From assembly GCA_024636105.1 (NCBI GenBank), contig JAGXHO010000220.1, positions 1 through 7,126 of the forward strand: a stretch of 7,126 bases of DNA, read 5' to 3'. Positions 1 through 6,509 of this stretch are shown here, piece by piece; within the stretch, counting starts at the first letter, position 1; the number at the start of each line of letters is the position of its first letter. The translations under genes and the position numbers were made by a program. The notes under the pieces were generated by a model. The model ran no database searches, was not told the DNA's origin, and saw only the letters and a program-made list of their open reading frames with translations. This stretch comes from Trueperaceae bacterium (GTDB lineage: Bacteria > Deinococcota > Deinococci > Deinococcales > Trueperaceae).

Positions 1-90
1 GAATACCCAAACGGATTTTGCGAAACGAATACTGAAGGAAGTACCCAATGCCCAGAACGACACTGATACCACCACCGCGCTTCAATTTTG
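1..90. other. Low-GC segment with a sharp composition boundary
   Basis: Positions 1-90 are 42/90 G+C (about 47%), while 91-180 are 66/90 (about 73%), like the rest of the window. The step falls at the TTTT run at 86-89, inside the predicted sixth helix of the permease. Three frames stay open through the segment: the permease frame, the minus frame one base over (it reads PKLKRGGGISVVLGIGYF, membrane-like) and a plus frame (containing TDFAKRILKEVPNAQNDT). A chimeric read or contig join, or a real recombination point, would each explain this. The sequence alone does not decide. Confidence 0.6.
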
Positions 91-1187
91 GCACCGAGCA
101 CCAGGTTCGCTGCCCACGGCCCGGCCCACGGGGCCAGCACCCCCGAGAGCGAGAGCAGCTGCCCGAACGTGTAGAGCAGGTACCACGCGAGCGTCACGAC
201 GAGCGCCAGACCGAAGGCGACCGAGCGGGAGCGCGCGAAGGTGATCGACAGCGGCACCGCGACGAGGAGCAGCACGACGTTCGACACCGGCTCCGCCACC
301 TTCCGGTGGAACAGCACCGAGGCCTCGCGTCGTTCGCTCGCGGATCGCTGGGCGTCGTTCGCGTCGGCGTACAGCCGCGACACCGAGCGCGCGTCCTCGA
401 ACCCGCCGTTGCTGAACCGGGCGATCAACTCGCCCTCGTCGACACCGGTCGACAGGACGAGCGGCGCCGCCGCGCCCACGCCCCGCGCGTCGAGCCGCAC
501 GAGCGCCTGCAGCACGTCGGCGGCGTCGACGACGCCCTCCGTGCCGGCGGGCCGGTCGAGGGCGCCCAGGTCGAACCGCTGCGTCCGGTGGTCGAACAGC
601 ACGAGGTCTTGGCCGTCGAAGACCGCTCGCTCCGCGCGCACGAGGGTGTAGACGTCGCCGTCCCAGCGCTCGACCCGCAGATCGCCCATGGAGCCGTCGC
701 GGTCGACGGTCTCGAAGCGCAGGGTGAACCCCTCCACCGGGATCCGCTGCGCGGCGAGCCGGAAGAGCCCGGTCCGTCCGGCGGTCAGGCGCCAATACAC
801 GTCGGCGACGGCCGCGTTCGCGCGCGGCACCACCCACTCGTTGAAGGCGAGCGCCCCCACCCCAGCGGCGGCGCCGACGAGCACGAAGACGGTCGCGGTG
901 CGCGCCACCGCGATGCCCCCGGCTTGTGCGGCCGTGAGCTCGTGTTCGGTCGCGAGGCGCCCGAACGCCAGGAGGACGGCCAGCACCAGCGCGACCGGAG
1001 CCGTCTGCACGAGCGCCTGCGGAAGCAGGACGACGAGCCACAGCGCGAGGTCACCGAACGGGGTGCCCACGATCCACTGCAGCCGCGGCAGGGTCGCGCT
1101 CACCACCGCCAGTCCGGCGTAGAGCACGAGGCCGAACACGAACGGCGGCAGCGCCTCACGCAGCAGGTAGCGATCGATGCGGGTCAC
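1..1187 (-). CDS. LptF/LptG (YjgP/YjgQ) family permease, 3' end beyond the window
   Basis: The frame from GTG at 1187 stays open for 395 codons to the left edge. The start is fixed by an AGGAGG Shine-Dalgarno five bases upstream. Hydrophobic segments lie at about residues 14-34, 48-77, 96-116, 299-317, 322-342 and 345-366, with a hydrophilic domain at about 120-292. This is the LptF/LptG plan: three helices, a periplasmic beta-jellyroll, three helices. Family-like motifs are the coupling-helix segment EHELTAAQAGGI (81-92), NEWVVPRAN (116-124) and HRKVAEPVSN before helix 4. Homologues work in pairs with the ATPase LptB to extract LPS from the inner membrane and pass it to the periplasmic bridge. 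LptF cannot be told from LptG here. From residue 367 on, the helix-6 sequence stops looking like the family and base composition changes abruptly, so the last 29 residues may not belong to the native protein. The gene lies 37 nt after the LptD-like gene. Confidence 0.88.
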   Translation of the reverse strand, partial: MTRIDRYLLREALPPFVFGLVLYAGLAVVSATLPRLQWIVGTPFGDLALWLVVLLPQALVQTAPVALVLAVLLAFGRLATEHELTAAQAGGIAVARTATVFVLVGAAAGVGALAFNEWVVPRANAAVADVYWRLTAGRTGLFRLAAQRIPVEGFTLRFETVDRDGSMGDLRVERWDGDVYTLVRAERAVFDGQDLVLFDHRTQRFDLGALDRPAGTEGVVDAADVLQALVRLDARGVGAAAPLVLSTGVDEGELIARFSNGGFEDARSVSRLYADANDAQRSASERREASVLFHRKVAEPVSNVVLLLVAVPLSITFARSRSVAFGLALVVTLAWYLLYTFGQLLSLSGVLAPWAGPWAANLVLGAKIEARWWYQCRSGHWVLPSVFVSQNPFGY

Positions 1188-1192
1188 GGCGT

Positions 1193-1198
1193 CCTCCT
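1193..1198 (-). promoter_or_regulatory. Strong Shine-Dalgarno (AGGAGG) for the permease gene
   Basis: AGGAGG is read on the minus strand five bases before the GTG at 1187-1185. It is the clearest ribosome binding site in the window. It decides the start of the LptF/LptG-like gene and suggests the gene is translated independently of the LptD-like gene ending at 1225. Confidence 0.75.
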
Positions 1199-1224
1199 GG
1201 CCGGCGGCATCGTACCGCGCACGC

Positions 1225-3225
1225 TCACGGGGCTCCTGGAAGGGTGGCGAGTCGGGCGGGGTCGAGTGGACGCACCGGTAGCAGGAGCGCGAAGTGGGTC
1301 GTCGCCCCGTCGACCGCGTCGCTCCGGTACCCGAGCTCCACGATCCCGCAGCACGTGCGCCAGGTCACGTCGAGGCCGTGGCCCCGCAGCCAGGGGCCGG
1401 CGCCGCCCGTGAAGGCCAGCACGTCCACCGCCAGGTACGGGCGCAGCGTCCATGCCTCCGACACGTCGAGCGGCACCGCCGCGAACACGGTGAGGTCGCG
1501 CCAGACGCCGCCGGGCTCCAGGCCCAGGGTGGTCCGGACCCCGACGTCCAAGCGGTCGCGGGTCCAGGCGACCTGGGCGGCGGCGAAGGCGTCGCGGCCG
1601 GGGCGGGGATCGACGCGCCCCGCGAGTGCCAGGTCGACGTCGACACCGAGCGACGCCTCCCCGGCCGGTACGGCCGCACGCAACCGGACCGTCAGGTTCT
1701 CGACGCCGATGCGACGACCCGCGCGCGCTGCGTCGGCGTCCCACCGGTACCGGAGCGTCGCGCTCGCCTCGAAGGCGACGTCGGTCGCGAGCACGCCGCT
1801 CCATCGCGCGACCACGTCGCTGCGCTGCAGCGCGCCCACGCGGTCGACGCGCGCCGAGAACGGCGAGCCGCCGCTCACCCAGCGGGCGACGTGCGTCGCG
1901 TCGAGGAGGAGGCCGCCCGCGCGCACGGTGAGCCCGGGCCGCACCGAAGCCCAGGTCTGTTGGGCGCCGAGCCCTGGGTACGCGGTCGCAGCGGCGGCGA
2001 TCTCGAGTCCAGGCACGACGGTGCCCGCAGGCGCGGTCCAGCCGAGGCGGGCGTCGACGCCCAAGCGCGGTCCGGCCACCTCCCGGCCGTCGAGCGTCTG
2101 ACCCGTCAGCGCCGTGCGCGCCCCGAACTCCGCGGAGCCGCGACCGCGCGGGTCGCTGCTCGACGCCACGCGGGCCACGCGAACGGTGACGTCGCGGTAC
2201 GGCTCCTCGATCGCGCCCGCCTCGAAGCGCTGCGAGGCCTCGACCCGCCAACCTGCGCCCAGCGCCGCGTCCCCGCGCAGGTCGACGCTCAACCGGTCGC
2301 TCGCCCCGCGCCAATCGAGGCGCAGGCCCGGCCCCCGTGCCTCGAACCCGAAGCTCGCGCGCGGCGGCTGCTCCGCGTCTCCGGACGTCCACGCCGCCGT
2401 CAGGAGGGCGCCGGCCGCGACCTCACGCGCGAGGAGCGCGATCCTCCAGGCACCGTCGCGATCCGGGTCCGGCCCGATCGCGATCGGCAGCGCCAGGTCG
2501 GCCAAGGTCGTGGCGTCCAGCACGAGGGCCTCGCCGAGCGGCCAGCGCACCCGACCGGCGATGATCGAGCCCCCTTCGACGACCGCCGAGACCTCGGCGG
2601 CGAGGTCGAGGCGGACGCGGACGGCGTCGATGCGCAGCGGCGCCTCCTCGGGCGGGCAGTCGCAGCTGGCCACGCGCGCACCGTCCGCGACCAACACGTC
2701 GCCATCGAGGCTCGCCGTCGTGGCGTCGAGGCGCAGCGACGAGGTCACGAGGCGCAGGGCGGTGGCCGTCAGCACCCCGCTGGCGAACTCCAGCCGCATG
2801 GTGTCGGCGATGCCGACCGCATCCGAACCGACGATCGTGACGTCCGCCAGCTCCGCCCAACCCGGTTCACCGCGGAGCGTCGCGGCCACGAGCGTCCACC
2901 CGGGGACCTCGACGCGGACGCCGGTGGCCTCGAGCGTCAGCGGACCCGTGAGGCCCGAGACCTCCAGCCGCTCCGTCCGGAAGACCACGTCGGATCCGTC
3001 GACGGCGAGGCACACCCGGCCACCGAACGTCGCCGCATCGCGGACGCGGTCGGTGGCGAGCTCTTGGAAGACGACCCGCCCGATCCCCTCGACGGTGAGC
3101 GCACCGCCGCCCGCCACCGGCAGGCACGCTGCAGCCGCCGGCTCCACTTCCCCGACCGCGTGCCCGACCCCGAGCCCCAGCAGGACGGCCGGCACCAGCA
3201 GGCCCCGCCAGCCGGCGCGCCTCAC
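1225..3225 (-). CDS. LptD/OstA-like outer-membrane protein
   Basis: This 666-residue protein starts at GTG 3225, which overlaps the stop of the LptA-like gene as GTGA. The open frame extends 92 codons further upstream, but those are Arg-rich and lie inside the neighbouring gene. A signal peptide spans about residues 1-33. Residues 40-250 are short alternating beta repeats of the OstA kind. From about 290 to 650 there are many amphipathic strands, as in an outer-membrane barrel. Cysteines occur only at 34, 72, 188, 190, 625 and 626. E. coli LptD has C31 and C173 in its N-terminal domain paired with the adjacent C724 and C725 in the barrel, so the layout matches. LptD (784 residues in E. coli) inserts LPS into the outer leaflet. 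The last strand is followed by a 17-residue tail, unlike the usual terminal aromatic. Family assignment rests on layout and neighbours; substrate is unknown. Confidence 0.75.
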   Translation of the reverse strand: MRRAGWRGLLVPAVLLGLGVGHAVGEVEPAAAACLPVAGGGALTVEGIGRVVFQELATDRVRDAATFGGRVCLAVDGSDVVFRTERLEVSGLTGPLTLEATGVRVEVPGWTLVAATLRGEPGWAELADVTIVGSDAVGIADTMRLEFASGVLTATALRLVTSSLRLDATTASLDGDVLVADGARVASCDCPPEEAPLRIDAVRVRLDLAAEVSAVVEGGSIIAGRVRWPLGEALVLDATTLADLALPIAIGPDPDRDGAWRIALLAREVAAGALLTAAWTSGDAEQPPRASFGFEARGPGLRLDWRGASDRLSVDLRGDAALGAGWRVEASQRFEAGAIEEPYRDVTVRVARVASSSDPRGRGSAEFGARTALTGQTLDGREVAGPRLGVDARLGWTAPAGTVVPGLEIAAAATAYPGLGAQQTWASVRPGLTVRAGGLLLDATHVARWVSGGSPFSARVDRVGALQRSDVVARWSGVLATDVAFEASATLRYRWDADAARAGRRIGVENLTVRLRAAVPAGEASLGVDVDLALAGRVDPRPGRDAFAAAQVAWTRDRLDVGVRTTLGLEPGGVWRDLTVFAAVPLDVSEAWTLRPYLAVDVLAFTGGAGPWLRGHGLDVTWRTCCGIVELGYRSDAVDGATTHFALLLPVRPLDPARLATLPGAP

Positions 3226-3935
3226 GGAGCAGCAGACGGGCCGGGATCGAGCGATGCGGCGACCGCGGCGATGCGCTCGACGAGGTCGGCCTCGACCTCG
3301 GAGCGCGCGTCGTAGCCGGGCACGCCCTCGATGGTGATCGGATCGAGCTGAAGGTCGGCTCCGGCGCCCCCCTCGAGTTCGAAGGGACCGTCGGCGTACC
3401 GGTACGGGCCGACGAGCACCATCCGACCGCTGGCGACGTCGATCCAAACGGCGTCGGCGGCGGCGTCCGGAAGCGCGGCGACCACCCCGCCCGCGAGCCA
3501 AGCGAGCCCGGCCGGCCCGTCGAGGCCGAGGCGTTCCGAACGCGCCCGGATGCCCGGGCGCTCGAACGTGAGGTCGCCCTCCGCGGTCACCCGCCCGAGC
3601 GCCAGGTCGATGACGACACGAGCAGCCCGCACCCGACCGACGTCCCCTTCGATGGTGGCGTCGCGGGCCTCCAGCGACGCGCCCTCAACGTAGGCGATCC
3701 ACGCGGCGGTCATGCGCACGCCGCTCGCCCGGTCGGTGACCTCACCCCCTTCCTCGAGCACGGTCCGGCCGGTCGCGAGGTCGAGCCGCTGGGTGCCGTA
3801 CGCGACGACGGTCAACTCGGCCACCGGCGCTTGGGCCACCGCGTGCGGCGCTGGCGCCGCCGCGAGGGCGAACGCTGCGAGCAGCACGGCGAAGCGCGAC
3901 CGGACGGCACGGAGGGACGGCGGGGGACGCTGCAC
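3222..3935 (-). CDS. Secreted LptA/OstA-like periplasmic protein
   Basis: This 237-residue protein has an Arg-containing N-terminus, a hydrophobic core at about residues 15-30 and an AVAQA cleavage region near 33-36, so it is predicted to be exported. Residues 40-200 alternate short strands and turns (for example RTVLEEGGEVTD, ATIEGDVGRV, GRVTAEGDLTF), the look of the OstA-N/LptA beta-jellyroll that carries lipid across the periplasm. The C-terminal 35 residues look helical. The chosen start, GTG 3935, gives the best signal peptide. GTG 3986 in the same frame would add 17 residues, and neither has a clear Shine-Dalgarno. Its TGA overlaps the start of the LptD-like gene by 4 nt, which implies coupled translation. 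It could instead be an LptC-type bridge protein. The family is inferred from the beta pattern and context, not from a diagnostic motif. Confidence 0.72.
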   Translation of the reverse strand: MQRPPPSLRAVRSRFAVLLAAFALAAAPAPHAVAQAPVAELTVVAYGTQRLDLATGRTVLEEGGEVTDRASGVRMTAAWIAYVEGASLEARDATIEGDVGRVRAARVVIDLALGRVTAEGDLTFERPGIRARSERLGLDGPAGLAWLAGGVVAALPDAAADAVWIDVASGRMVLVGPYRYADGPFELEGGAGADLQLDPITIEGVPGYDARSEVEADLVERIAAVAASLDPGPSAAP

Positions 3936-3955
3936 GCGCCCAGGGTACCGGGCGC
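3936..3955 (-). promoter_or_regulatory. GC hairpin touching the start codon of the LptA-like gene
   Basis: On the minus strand GCGCCC and GGGCGC form a perfect 6-bp stem around an 8-nt loop, ending at the base just before the GTG at 3935. There is no U-run, so it is not a standard terminator. It would occupy the ribosome binding region and might lower translation of this gene. Such stems are common by chance at this G+C content. Confidence 0.25.
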
Positions 3956-3993
3956 ACCATGAGGGCGGAAGCCTGCGGTCCTTCACCCGTTGC

Positions 3994-5220
3994 TCAGAGC
4001 TTCGGGCGGAGCGCGTAGCGGAAGCGGGCGGCGAAGGGCCGTGTCTCGAGCAACGCCCGGCCCGCGTCGAGCGGCGTGGCCAACACCCGCGCGACCGTGT
4101 CGGCGGCCGCTTCGACCTCACGCCGGTCCAACCACGCGTCGCCGAGCCCGGTCAAGCGCCCCATCGGGGTCTCGGCTCGGAGCGTCAGGCCCGTCGCGAA
4201 GCCGCGCTGGGCCCGCGCCCACTCCTCCTCGGTCGGGCCCTCGCGTTCGAACCGATCGAGGACCTCGTCGAAGGCCGCCGCGACGCGGTCGAGCGAGGCG
4301 TCGTCGGTGCTCGCGTACGCCTGGAAGGTCCCGGCGCCATCGGCGGCGTCGTACCAGAGCGCGGCGTCCTCGACCCAACCGGGCTCGACGAGCGCCCAGA
4401 AGAGCCGCCCGTTGTCCTCGTCGCCCAGCACGCGCGCGAGCAGGGCGGCCGCGATGCGCTCCGGGTCCTGGGCCGACGGCGCGGGCGCGTGGTACGTCAG
4501 GTGGGCTCGGGCGACCCCCTCGACCCGCTCCTCCTCCACCCCGCGGCGGGGCGCCAACGTCGGGTACGCCCGCGGCGCGCCCGTCGGACCCCAGCCCTCG
4601 GTGGCGCGCGCTACCCGCTCGACGAGCAGCGGCCAGTCGTAGGCGCCGGTCGCGACCACCACGACCTTGTCGGCCGCGTAGCGCTCGGCGTGGTACGCGC
4701 GCACCCGCTCCGCCGTCAGCGCGCCCACGGAGGCGACCGTACCGAGGATCGAGGAACCCAGCGGATGGCCGGCGAAGAAGCGCTCGGAGGCGTTCTCGAA
4801 GGCGCGCGAAGCCGGGCGGTCGTGGTACATCGCGATCTCCTCGAGCACGACCTTGCGTTCGACCTCCACGTCCTCGGCGGCGAGCGCCGGCCGCAGCAGC
4901 GACAGCACGAGGTCGGTCAGGGGCAGCGCGGCCTCCGGCAGGACCGCCCCGTAATAGAAGGTGCGCTCGTGGCTGGTGAAGGCGTTGTACCGAGCCCCGA
5001 GCGCGTCGAACGCGCGGTTGAGCGCAACCGCGTCGCGCGCTCCGTCGCCCTTGAAGGCGAGGTGCTCGAGGAAGTGCGAGACGCCGGCGTCGGCCACCGC
5101 CTCGTCGCGGGCACCCGCATCGACCATGGCGCCGACCGCCACCGAGCGCGCGGGCGAGCGCTCGCCGAGCACCTGCAACCCGTTGGGGAGCACCACGTGG
5201 TCGAACGTCGCGGCGTTCAC
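3994..5220 (-). CDS. M16-family zinc metallopeptidase, catalytic subunit
   Basis: From GTG 5220 this encodes 408 residues, the usual length of single-chain M16B peptidases. Near the N-terminus, LPNGLQVLGE leads to the inverted zinc motif H49-F-L-E52-H53. The third ligand is most likely Glu128 in VLEEIAMYHDRP, 74 residues after His53 (Glu127 is the alternative). HPLGSSILG (152-160) is also typical. In the C-terminal half the usual RRGLxY segment is missing: the corresponding stretch reads FWALVEPGWVEDA. This matches the zinc subunit of heterodimeric M16 enzymes such as TTHA1264/TTHA1265 of Thermus, in which the partner supplies Arg and Tyr. No signal peptide is seen, so a cytoplasmic peptide-degrading role is likely. 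An upstream GTG at 5235 is in frame, but GGGAGG seven bases before 5220 and the GTGA overlap with the previous stop favour 5220. Confidence 0.93.
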   Translation of the reverse strand: MNAATFDHVVLPNGLQVLGERSPARSVAVGAMVDAGARDEAVADAGVSHFLEHLAFKGDGARDAVALNRAFDALGARYNAFTSHERTFYYGAVLPEAALPLTDLVLSLLRPALAAEDVEVERKVVLEEIAMYHDRPASRAFENASERFFAGHPLGSSILGTVASVGALTAERVRAYHAERYAADKVVVVATGAYDWPLLVERVARATEGWGPTGAPRAYPTLAPRRGVEEERVEGVARAHLTYHAPAPSAQDPERIAAALLARVLGDEDNGRLFWALVEPGWVEDAALWYDAADGAGTFQAYASTDDASLDRVAAAFDEVLDRFEREGPTEEEWARAQRGFATGLTLRAETPMGRLTGLGDAWLDRREVEAAADTVARVLATPLDAGRALLETRPFAARFRYALRPKL

Positions 5221-6467
5221 GCGACCGCCTCCCACGCCCGGGGCACGGGACCCGAGGTGACGACGGTGGGCGCGAGCTCCGGCCGCGTGGCCAGGAACGC
5301 GTTGACCGCTACCAGGTCGGTGTCGGCCAGGGCCGCCTCGACCTCACGCAGCGTCCGCGGCCGTCCGAAGGCCTCGACGTCCGCCGCGAGCCGCGAGGCG
5401 CGACCCCCCGTGGATTCGGCCTGCATCACCAGGTTCGATCGCAACAGCGTGCGTGCTCGTTCGAGCTCGTCGCCTTCGACGCCGGAGCGCCAGCGATCGA
5501 GCTCGCCGAGGACGACCTCCAGGGTCTCGGCCGCCCGCTCGGGGGTGGTGCTCGCGTAGGTGAAGCGGTACGCGTCGCCGCGCACGATGCGCACGCTCGA
5601 GGAGACGGTGTACACGAGGCCGCGGCGCTCGCGGACCTCGGTCGGCAGGCGCGAACCCATGGCGCCCGAGAGGACCGCCATCGCGAGGGCCTGCTCGGTC
5701 CAGCCGTCCGCACCGGGCGCGACGGCGTCGTCGGTGACCCCGATCTGCGTCTGGGCACCGGGTCCGTCCACGTGCGTGCGGTGGGCCGGCCGGACCTCGG
5801 GGCTCGGGTGCGGGCGGGTCGATCCGGCCCAGCCTTCGAGGGCGCGCACCGCGGCCTCCACCAGCCGGTCAGGATCGCCACCACCGGCCAGCGCGAGGAC
5901 CGCACCCGCGGGCCCGAGGCGGGCACCGGCGTCCTTCCGCAGCGCGGCGGGCGTGAGCGCCTCGAGTTCGTCGCGATCGCCGTAGGCGCTTCGGCCATGG
6001 GCGCTCGCGTAGCGGTTGCGCACGACGGATTCGCCGAGCCGCTGCGCCGGGGCGTCGTCGAGCCCCGCCAGCTCCTGGAGGGCCAGCATGCGCGCGCCAT
6101 CGAACTCGGCGTCCGCGAGCGCGGGCGCGCGGACGGCGTCGGCGATGAGCGGCAGGACCTCGGCGACGTCCTGGGCCAGGAACGCCGCGCTCAGGGTGGC
6201 CGTCTCGCGCCCGCAACCGCCGCCGCGGCGCACCCCGAACCGGTCGAACGCGTCGGCCTGCGCGCGAGCGTCGCGCCCGCCGGCACCGCGTTGCAGCCAT
6301 TCGTGGAGCACGAGGGCGGCGCCGCGCGCGCCTTCCGGGTCGCCGACGGTGCCGAACGGGAGTTGCAGCACGGCGGTGGCCGTCGCCAGCCACGGCATCG
6401 GTTCGACGACGACGCGCAACCCGTTCGGGAGGGAGACGTCGCGGAGTTGGGTCGGTTCAGGAGCCAT
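5217..6467 (-). CDS. M16-family peptidase-like protein, non-catalytic (Arg/Tyr) subunit
   Basis: This 416-residue protein has M16 features throughout: LPNGLRVVVEP (13-23), ALQELAGLDDAP (129-140), a YGDRDELEALTPAALR segment and, in the second half, GAMGSRLPTEVRERRGLVYT (268-287). Where the zinc motif should stand, alignment from Gly49 to Gly61 gives L52-V-L-H55-E56 instead of HxxEH, so metal binding and catalysis are probably lost. It keeps Arg282 and Tyr286, which in the M16 Arg/Tyr-type subunit help place the substrate. It should therefore pair with the zinc subunit encoded immediately downstream, which begins within its stop codon. No signal peptide or membrane segment is visible. ATG 6467 is the natural start, 42 nt after the SDR stop; a Shine-Dalgarno is not obvious. 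The next in-frame stop upstream is the SDR stop codon itself. Confidence 0.92.
   Translation of the reverse strand: MAPEPTQLRDVSLPNGLRVVVEPMPWLATATAVLQLPFGTVGDPEGARGAALVLHEWLQRGAGGRDARAQADAFDRFGVRRGGGCGRETATLSAAFLAQDVAEVLPLIADAVRAPALADAEFDGARMLALQELAGLDDAPAQRLGESVVRNRYASAHGRSAYGDRDELEALTPAALRKDAGARLGPAGAVLALAGGGDPDRLVEAAVRALEGWAGSTRPHPSPEVRPAHRTHVDGPGAQTQIGVTDDAVAPGADGWTEQALAMAVLSGAMGSRLPTEVRERRGLVYTVSSSVRIVRGDAYRFTYASTTPERAAETLEVVLGELDRWRSGVEGDELERARTLLRSNLVMQAESTGGRASRLAADVEAFGRPRTLREVEAALADTDLVAVNAFLATRPELAPTVVTSGPVPRAWEAVA
5228..5233 (-). promoter_or_regulatory. Shine-Dalgarno (GGGAGG) for the catalytic M16 subunit
   Basis: GGGAGG is read on the minus strand inside the last codons of the non-catalytic subunit gene, seven bases before GTG 5220. 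With the GTGA stop-start overlap it supports translational coupling of the two subunits. It argues against the in-frame GTG at 5235, which would start upstream of this site. Confidence 0.65.
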
Positions 6468-6509
6468 GGCGGGGAGCGTAGCACCGCCCCCAGCGGCGGG
6501 CCGTCGCGC

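Noticed and set aside
48..1412. A 454-codon plus-strand open frame opposite the permease
   Set aside because: It is extremely rich in Arg, His, Glu and Gln without hydrophobic structure; the minus strand in the same place encodes a clear six-helix permease.
1184..2392. A 402-codon minus-strand open frame inside the LptD-like gene
   Set aside because: It is an out-of-phase Arg-rich shadow of the LptD-like gene; the overlapping 666-residue frame has coherent beta-strand sequence and a signal peptide.
1294..3315. A 673-codon plus-strand open frame opposite the LptD-like gene
   Set aside because: Its product is Arg/Pro/His/Gln-rich low-complexity sequence with no family motif. It is the mirror of a high-GC coding strand, whereas the minus strand has a signal peptide, beta strands and a stop-start overlap.
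5220..5235. The in-frame GTG at 5235 as start of the catalytic M16 subunit
   Set aside because: It would lie upstream of the GGGAGG ribosome site, which is well spaced from the GTG at 5220; the added residues (GGGR) have no family counterpart.
3712..5559. A 615-codon plus-strand open frame spanning the M16 and LptA-like genes
   Set aside because: It crosses three well-supported minus-strand genes, and its composition (Arg/Gly/Glu-rich) is typical of antisense shadow frames at this G+C.
6484..6500. A 6-bp GC stem with a 5-nt loop between the SDR stop and the M16 start, considered as a terminator
   Set aside because: There is no U-run after it, the gap is only 42 nt, and such stems are expected by chance at more than 70% G+C.
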